From: DATLZB01 sp035574175
GTDB lineage: Bacteria > Pseudomonadota > Alphaproteobacteria > Rhizobiales > Hyphomicrobiaceae
DNA: 10,478 nt
Direction: 5' to 3'
Assembly (NCBI GenBank): GCA_035574175.1
Contig: DATLZB010000180.1
Coordinates: 1 to 10,478 of the forward strand
Below are positions 6,415-10,478 of the stretch, in pieces. The notes beneath the pieces were generated by a model. The model searched no databases. It was not told the DNA's origin and saw nothing but the letters and a program-made list of their open reading frames with translations. Position 1 is the first letter of the stretch; each line of letters begins with the position of its first letter. The translations under genes were made by a program, and so were the position numbers.

Positions 6415-6447
6415 GGCGGCACTGCGGCCCGAAAGGGGCTTTGCGCC
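6415..6447 (+). promoter_or_regulatory. Candidate S6:S18 autoregulatory leader hairpin of rpsF
   Basis: The 237-base leader before rpsF holds a structured segment 30 bases before the ATG. GGCG (6415-6418) pairs with CGCC (6444-6447) and, past one bulged G, CA (6420-6421) extends the stem. It encloses a CCC-GAAA-GGG tetraloop hairpin (6428-6437) with unpaired CTGCGG on its 5' side. Many bacterial rpsF-rpsR messages carry a leader motif bound by the S6:S18 complex. That motif features unpaired bases including CCG below a hairpin. Position and general layout fit, but I have not matched the consensus base by base. Confidence 0.3.
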
Positions 6448-6476
6448 GGACGGATTATTGGAAGGAAAGGCAAACC

Positions 6477-7079
6477 ATGCCGCTTTACGAGCATGTCTTC
6501 CTGGTGCGTCAGGACGCCTCCCCCCAGCAGGTGGAGGGGCTGATCAAGGAGTTCGGCCAGGTCATCGAAGAGGCTGGAGGCAAGGTCAGCAAGACCGAGT
6601 ATTGGGGCCTCAAGTCGCTCGCCTACAAGATCAAGAAGAGCCGCAAGGCGCATTACGCGCTCATGAACATCGAGGCGCCGTCCGCCGCGGTCATGGAGAT
6701 GGAGCGCCGGATGGGCCTGTCGAGCGACGTCATCCGCTTTCTGACCGTGCGCGTCGATGCGCACGAGAGCGAGCCCTCGGCCCAAATGCGGCGCGGCGAG
6801 CGGGACGATCGACGCGGGGACCGCAACGGCGAGCGCGGCGGCTTCCGCGGCGAGCGTGGCTCTCGCGGTGATCGCGGCGCCCCGCGCGCCGACCGCGGGG
6901 CTCCCGGGGCGCGCGCCGAACGGCCCCCGCGTCCTGAACGGGAAGGATCGACCTTCCGCGCTAGGGCCCAGGCTCCGGGCCGGCTGGCGCGCGAGGAAGG
7001 CGAGCGTGAGGAGGGCGAGCCCGGGGGTGCGCCACGCCCACCCAGATCGCCGCGTCCCGACACCGATACGGAGAACTGA
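6477..7079 (+). CDS. rpsF: 30S ribosomal protein S6
   Basis: S6 binds the central domain of 16S rRNA together with S18. The product has 200 residues, long for the family (about 131-135 in E. coli, often 140-160 in alphaproteobacteria). The globular domain (1-95) begins PLYEHVFLVRQDAS and includes YWGLKSLAYKIKKSRKAHYALMNIEA and VIRFLTVRVDAHE, all standard S6. From about residue 96 the protein becomes low-complexity: RGERDDRRGDRNGERGGFRGERG with further RGD/RGA/RGS steps to about 142, then Pro/Arg- and Glu-rich to the end. The start is fixed by homology and by AAGGAAAGG upstream; the longer open frame to 6294 is not coding. It leads the rpsF-rpsR-DUF2232-rplI cluster, with only 3 bases between its stop and the rpsR ATG. 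Confidence 0.97.
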   Translation: MPLYEHVFLVRQDASPQQVEGLIKEFGQVIEEAGGKVSKTEYWGLKSLAYKIKKSRKAHYALMNIEAPSAAVMEMERRMGLSSDVIRFLTVRVDAHESEPSAQMRRGERDDRRGDRNGERGGFRGERGSRGDRGAPRADRGAPGARAERPPRPEREGSTFRARAQAPGRLAREEGEREEGEPGGAPRPPRSPRPDTDTEN

Positions 7080-7082
7080 GCG

Positions 7083-7334
7083 ATGGCAGACGCCACCACC
7101 AGAATGCCGGCCCGCCGGCCCTTCCACCGGCGCCGCAAGACCTGTCCGTTCTCGGGCGACAACGCCCCTAAGATCGACTACAAGGACGTGCGCCTCCTGA
7201 GCCGCTACATTTCCGAGCGCGGCAAGATCGTACCGAGCCGTATTACCGCAGTGTCGGCCAAGAAGCAGCGCGAACTCGCCAAGGCAATCAAGCGCGCCCG
7301 CTTTCTCGGCCTGCTGCCGTTCGTGCTGAAGTAG
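7083..7334 (+). CDS. rpsR: 30S ribosomal protein S18
   Basis: S18 assembles next to S6 on the small-subunit platform. The 83-residue protein is basic and full length. It has an N-terminal Arg/Pro/His-rich stretch, then CPFSGDNAPKIDYKDVRLLSRY (21-42), ERGKIVPSRITAVSAKKQ and the C-terminal LAKAIKRARFLGLLPFV, all diagnostic. It starts 3 bases after the rpsF stop. Its Shine-Dalgarno (GGAG, 7070-7073) lies inside the last codons of rpsF, so translation is probably coupled. This suits the one-to-one S6:S18 partnership. Confidence 0.98.
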   Translation: MADATTRMPARRPFHRRRKTCPFSGDNAPKIDYKDVRLLSRYISERGKIVPSRITAVSAKKQRELAKAIKRARFLGLLPFVLK

Positions 7335-7396
7335 GTTGTGGTCGGCCGAAGGGGTCCGGACAGCGCTCCCGGTCCCGAAGGGCCAGGTTGGGGCCA

Positions 7397-7411
7397 GTGG
7401 ATTGCATCCAC
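7397..7411 (+). other. Hairpin in the rpsR-DUF2232 gap
   Basis: GTGGAT-TGC-ATCCAC is a perfect 6-bp stem with a 3-base loop, in the 114-base gap after rpsR. No T-tract follows, so it is not a classical terminator. It may attenuate or process the transcript between the ribosomal genes and the membrane-protein gene; that function is unproven. Confidence 0.3.
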
Positions 7412-7448
7412 CCGCCTCTAACCGCCATAGGCGCGGGACAGCTTGAAT

Positions 7449-8441
7449 ATGCCAACCCTTGTTCTGATCGGTGTCGGCGCCGGCCTCGTTTCGGCAGTGC
7501 TGTTCGCGTCGGCGTCGACGGGCACCGTGCTCGGCGTGCTCGTACTGTTCTTCCTGTCGCCCCTACCGGTCGCCATTGCCGGCCTCGGCTGGGGATGGAT
7601 GGCCGCGGCCCTGGCCGCGGTCAGCGGTTGTTTGCTGGTCGCTCTGCTTGGCACCGGCCGGGCAACGCTGTTCTACGGGCTCGCCCTCGGCCTGCCGACG
7701 GCGGCCATGTCCTACCTCGTGCTGCTCAACCGCCCGGCGCCCGATGTCGCCGGCACGCCGGGCGGCGCGTTGGAGTGGTATCCGATCGGCCATCTGCTCG
7801 CCTGGGCTGCGCTGTGGGCGGGCTGTCTCGCCGCGGTCGGCTTGCTTGCCACGGCCAGCGACGTAGAGAGCCTGCGGACCGCGCTGCGCTCGAACTTCGA
7901 GCGCTTTTTGGCAAGCGGCGGCGCCGTGCCGGGCTCTGAGGGCCAGGGGCTGGACGGGAACCAGCTCGCTGTGTTCGTCGATCTCATGGTGGCGACCTTC
8001 GCCGGCGCCATTGCCACGCTGTGGATGGGGGTAGCCACGTTCAACCTGTGGGTGGCCGGGCAGGTGACGCGCATTTCCAAACAGCTTCAGCGTCCCTGGC
8101 CCGATCTTTCCTCGATCGAGCTGCCGCGCCGGCTGCCCATCGTCTTCGCCATTGCCGTCGCCGCGACCTTCCTGCCCGACCTCTTAGGACTGATCGCGTC
8201 CGGGTTCGCCAGCGCAATGCTTTTTGCCTACATGCTGGTCGGGCTTGCCATCGTGCATCAGCTCACGCGCGGCATGGCGAGCCGCCCGCTGGTGCTGGCC
8301 GCCGTCTACGCCTCGCTTCTGTTTCTGAGCCCATTCAGCAACCTGCTTCTGGCGCTGGCGGGCATTGCCGAGCCGTTCTCGCCGCTGCGTCGCCAACCGG
8401 CTTCCCCCGGCCCGCCGCCGGGACCCTTCCCGAACCAGTGA
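7449..8441 (+). CDS. DUF2232 (YybS-like) multi-pass membrane protein
   Basis: This is an inner-membrane protein of unknown function, 330 residues. Hydrophobic segments lie at about 4-20, 26-44, 48-68, 74-93, 114-134, 176-202, 230-249, 252-271 and 281-305, so eight or nine passes. A hydrophilic loop (about 137-172) sits in the middle, and the C-terminal tail (311-330) is Pro-rich. I recognise it mainly by context: a DUF2232 membrane protein lies between rpsR and rplI in many Hyphomicrobiales, and YybS lies near rplI in Bacillus. No catalytic motif is visible. The start is ATG at 7449; an in-frame TTG two codons earlier, 4 bases after GGGA, is an alternative. Its stop is 20 bases before the rplI ATG, so the two are probably co-transcribed. 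Confidence 0.8.
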   Translation: MPTLVLIGVGAGLVSAVLFASASTGTVLGVLVLFFLSPLPVAIAGLGWGWMAAALAAVSGCLLVALLGTGRATLFYGLALGLPTAAMSYLVLLNRPAPDVAGTPGGALEWYPIGHLLAWAALWAGCLAAVGLLATASDVESLRTALRSNFERFLASGGAVPGSEGQGLDGNQLAVFVDLMVATFAGAIATLWMGVATFNLWVAGQVTRISKQLQRPWPDLSSIELPRRLPIVFAIAVAATFLPDLLGLIASGFASAMLFAYMLVGLAIVHQLTRGMASRPLVLAAVYASLLFLSPFSNLLLALAGIAEPFSPLRRQPASPGPPPGPFPNQ

Positions 8442-8461
8442 ACCCGAAGGAGCATCGCGTC

Positions 8462-9055
8462 ATGCAAGTCATCCTGCTCGAGCGCATCGGTCGTCTCGGC
8501 CAGATGGGCGATGTCGTCCGCGTCAAGGACGGCTATGCGCGCAACTATCTGCTGCCCCAGGGCAAGGCGCTGCGCGCCACTAAGGAGAACCTAGCCGAGT
8601 TTGAAAAGCGGCGCGTTCAGCTCGAGGCGCGCAACCTCGAGCTCAAGGGGGAGGCCGAGGCCGTCGCGGCGCGGCTCGACGGCCAGACGTTCGTGGCCAT
8701 CCGCACCGCGGGCGACACCGGTCAGCTGTACGGGTCCGTCAGCAGCCGCGATCTCGCAACACTCATTTCGGCCGCCGGTTTCAATGTCGACCGTAGGCAG
8801 ATCGTCCTCGACCGGCCGATCAAGACCCTCGGTCTGCACAAGATTGGCGTGTCGCTGCACCCCGAGGTTACGGTCAAGGTCACCATCAACGTCGCCCGCT
8901 CCGAGGATGAGGCCGAGCGCCAGGCCCGCGGCGAGGACGTCACCGTGGTTAGGGAGGAACGCCCCGAGCTTGAGACCTTCAGCCCAGAATCCGTGTTCGA
9001 GGAAGGGGCCGCACCGCGCGCGGCCGACGACGGCGAGAGCGAAAAGGCCGATTAG
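8462..9055 (+). CDS. rplI: 50S ribosomal protein L9
   Basis: L9 binds 23S rRNA near the base of the L1 stalk and helps maintain reading frame. The product is 197 residues. Residues 1-40 contain the L9 signature (LLERIGRLGQMGDVVRVKDG, then YARNYLLPQGKA). A connecting helix follows (about 41-72), then the C-terminal domain (FVAIRTAGDTGQLYGSVSSRDL to HPEVTVKVTINVARS). After about residue 147 comes an acidic Glu/Asp/Ala tail, which makes it longer than the roughly 150-residue E. coli protein; extended L9 tails are common in alphaproteobacteria. GAAGGAG lies 9 bases before the ATG. An open frame continues upstream in the same frame to 8021 but only shadows the DUF2232 gene. Confidence 0.98.
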   Translation: MQVILLERIGRLGQMGDVVRVKDGYARNYLLPQGKALRATKENLAEFEKRRVQLEARNLELKGEAEAVAARLDGQTFVAIRTAGDTGQLYGSVSSRDLATLISAAGFNVDRRQIVLDRPIKTLGLHKIGVSLHPEVTVKVTINVARSEDEAERQARGEDVTVVREERPELETFSPESVFEEGAAPRAADDGESEKAD

Positions 9056-9118
9056 CTCCGGCCATCTCGAGACCCGTTCCGGGTGCGCTGGCGCCTCCGG
9101 CCGTCTCGACGCACTTTT
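9056..9118 (+). terminator. Possible terminator after rplI
   Basis: TCGAGAC (9067-9073) and GTCTCGA (9103-9109) are a perfect 7-bp inverted pair, followed by CGCACTTTTG with a short T-run. Between them ACCCG-TTC-CGGGT (9072-9084) can form a competing small hairpin. The two ends are also an approximate direct repeat (CTCCGGCC[A/G]TCTCGA, at 9056 and 9095, 39 bases apart). The T-run is short and offset, so this is a weak candidate for ending the ribosomal operon. Confidence 0.3.
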
Positions 9119-9134
9119 GCTGCGCGGGCGAACG

Positions 9135-9169
9135 GTGCGGCGTGCCCGGAGTTTATGTGGGCACCGCAC
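9135..9169. promoter_or_regulatory. Inverted repeat upstream of cfa
   Basis: GTGCG (9135-9139), a 2-base gap, and GTGCCC (9142-9147) pair with GGGCAC (9159-9164) and CGCAC (9165-9169). This gives 11 bp of complementarity around an 11-base AT-richer centre (GGAGTTTATGT). It ends 62 bases before the cfa ATG. No T-tract follows directly. It could be an operator or leader structure for cfa, or a second 3'-end element for rplI. Confidence 0.35.
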
Positions 9170-9231
9170 TGTGCTATTGTTGCAGCCACGTCACGAAGAT
9201 CGGCGTAGTCCCACGTCCTTGAAGTGGCGCC

Positions 9232-10478
9232 ATGTACTTGCCTTTGCGTGCCATTCTCACCCGCATCGTCCGCGCCGGCCACCTGGTCGTCGTCAGCGGC
9301 GATGGCACCACGGAGGAGTTTGGCGACCGCTCGGGGACGCTTCTGAGGGTCCGCATCGCCGATCAAGCCAGCGAACGCGCCATCGCCTTCGATCCCTCCC
9401 TTGCCCTCGGCGAGGCCTACATCGACGGGCGCTTCGTAATGGAGCAGGGCTCGATCTACGATTTTATTGCCCTCGTCATGCAGGGGCTGGCGGAGCGGCC
9501 GCTGCCCTATTGGACGCGCAGCCTGGATGCTTTGCGTTTCGGTGCCCGCCGCGTGCTGCAATTCAATCCGGTGTTCCGCGCGCGCCGCAACGCCCGTCAC
9601 CACTATGACATCGAAACCAGCATCTACGATCTCTTCCTCGACGCCGACAAGCAATACTCGTGCGCCTATTTCACGCCGGGCGCCGATCTCGATGCTGCCC
9701 AGCTCGCCAAGAAGCGCCACATTGCCGCCAAGCTCGCCCTGGCACCGGGCCAGCGCGTCCTCGACATCGGTTCGGGGTGGGGCGGACTGGGGTTGTATAT
9801 CGCTCGTCACGCCGGAGCCGACGTCACCGGCGTCACACTGAGCGCTGAGCAGCTCGCCGTTGCGCGTTCGCGGGCAGAGCGGGAGATGCTCGGCGAGCGT
9901 GCCCGGTTCGAGCTCGAGGATTACCGCCGCGTGCGCGGTCGCTTCGACCGCATCGTCTCAGTCGGCATGTTTGAGCACGTCGGAGTCAACCATTTCAAGC
10001 GCTACTTCCGGAAGGTTCGCGACCTGCTCGCGGACGACGGCGTAGCGCTCATCCACTCGATCGGTCGCACCGACGGCCCGGGTTACACCAACCCCTTCAT
10101 CGCCAAGTACATCTTTCCGGGCGGCTACTACCCGGCGCTGTCCGAGGTGCTCCCCGCCGTCGAGAAGGCGGGGTTGATCGTGAGCGATATCGAAATTTTG
10201 CGCCTGCACTACGCGGAGACGCTCAGGGCTTGGCGGCAGCGTTTCATGGCCAATCGCGCGCGCGCCGCCGAGATCAAAGGGGAGCCCTTCTGCCGCATGT
10301 GGGAATTCTATCTCGCCGGTGCCGAAGCGGCGTTCCGATACCAAAATCTGATCGTCTTCCAGCTCCAACTCATCAAACGCATCGACGCCTTGCCGATCAC
10401 GCGCGACTATATGCAGGCGGCCGAACGCCGGCTCGCCATGCGCGACAGTTCCGGTGGCGATGCCGCGCGCATGGCCGG
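9232..10478 (+). CDS. cfa: Cyclopropane-fatty-acyl-phospholipid synthase family protein (3' end missing)
   Basis: Cfa-type enzymes use SAM to add a methylene bridge across the double bond of unsaturated acyl chains in membrane phospholipids. 415 residues are visible and the frame is open to the window edge. There is an N-terminal domain (about 1-115), then HHYDIETSIYDLFLD (123-137) and QYSCAYF with Cys144. SAM motif I is VLDIGSGWGG (176-185). MFEHVG has Glu248, IHSIGR has His275, and LHYAETLRAW has Tyr327; these match the residues known to hold the catalytic bicarbonate in E. coli Cfa. FCRMWEFYLAGAEAAFRYQ is the typical C-terminal helix. The start follows a weak GAAGTGG site. Some relatives (such as methyl-fatty-acid or mycolic-acid methyltransferases) share this fold, so the exact product is not certain. 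Confidence 0.92.
   Translation, partial: MYLPLRAILTRIVRAGHLVVVSGDGTTEEFGDRSGTLLRVRIADQASERAIAFDPSLALGEAYIDGRFVMEQGSIYDFIALVMQGLAERPLPYWTRSLDALRFGARRVLQFNPVFRARRNARHHYDIETSIYDLFLDADKQYSCAYFTPGADLDAAQLAKKRHIAAKLALAPGQRVLDIGSGWGGLGLYIARHAGADVTGVTLSAEQLAVARSRAEREMLGERARFELEDYRRVRGRFDRIVSVGMFEHVGVNHFKRYFRKVRDLLADDGVALIHSIGRTDGPGYTNPFIAKYIFPGGYYPALSEVLPAVEKAGLIVSDIEILRLHYAETLRAWRQRFMANRARAAEIKGEPFCRMWEFYLAGAEAAFRYQNLIVFQLQLIKRIDALPITRDYMQAAERRLAMRDSSGGDAARMA

Noticed and set aside
6150..7127. 325-codon minus-strand open frame opposite rpsF
   Set aside because: It is antisense to the unmistakable S6 gene and its Arg/Gly tail; no domain recognised.
9052..9810. 252-codon minus-strand open frame opposite cfa
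   Set aside because: It is antisense to a gene with conserved Cfa residues; no ribosome site or family features.
1..10478. A novel defence, mobile or biosynthetic system
   Set aside because: Every gene except the methyltransferase-fold and DUF2232 proteins is a recognisable core gene. I see no repeats, transposase, integrase, toxin-antitoxin pair or attachment site.

Overview
The window is a GC-rich stretch of bacterial chromosome carrying core genes. The gene order (fabD-fabG-acpP-fabF-mltG on one strand; rpsF-rpsR-DUF2232-rplI on the other) and the protein sequences point to an alphaproteobacterium, most likely of the order Hyphomicrobiales (Rhizobiales). I cannot name a genus. I see no insertion sequence, phage, CRISPR array, tRNA or rRNA.

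Minus strand, about 10-5213, read right to left: fabD (malonyl-CoA:ACP transacylase), fabG (3-oxoacyl-ACP reductase), acpP (acyl carrier protein), fabF (3-oxoacyl-ACP synthase II) and mltG (inner-membrane endolytic murein transglycosylase). A possible first few codons of yicC lie at the extreme left edge. FabD loads malonate onto AcpP, FabF condenses it with acyl chains, and FabG reduces the 3-oxo product. This is the elongation core of type II fatty acid synthesis. fabD and fabG are tightly coupled. acpP stands alone behind a 262-base gap and is followed by a 116-base gap containing a hairpin.

Divergent control region, about 5214-5417: it separates the fab genes from the plus-strand genes and holds a striking 13-bp imperfect dyad.

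Plus strand, 5418-9055: first comes a SAM-dependent methyltransferase-fold protein with a clear Sec signal peptide and an extra C-terminal domain. Then comes the ribosomal protein cluster rpsF (S6, with an unusually long Arg/Gly-rich tail), rpsR (S18), a polytopic DUF2232 membrane protein and rplI (L9, with an acidic tail).

Right end, 9232-10478: a cyclopropane-fatty-acyl-phospholipid synthase family gene (cfa), cut by the window edge and preceded by its own dyad. The fab genes make acyl chains and Cfa-type enzymes modify such chains after they enter phospholipid.

Most of the window is ordinary housekeeping content. The points that deserve a second look are the exported methyltransferase, the Asn-to-Asp change in the FabG catalytic tetrad, the dyads at 5310-5340 and 9135-9169, the candidate S6:S18 leader ahead of rpsF, and the S6 tail.
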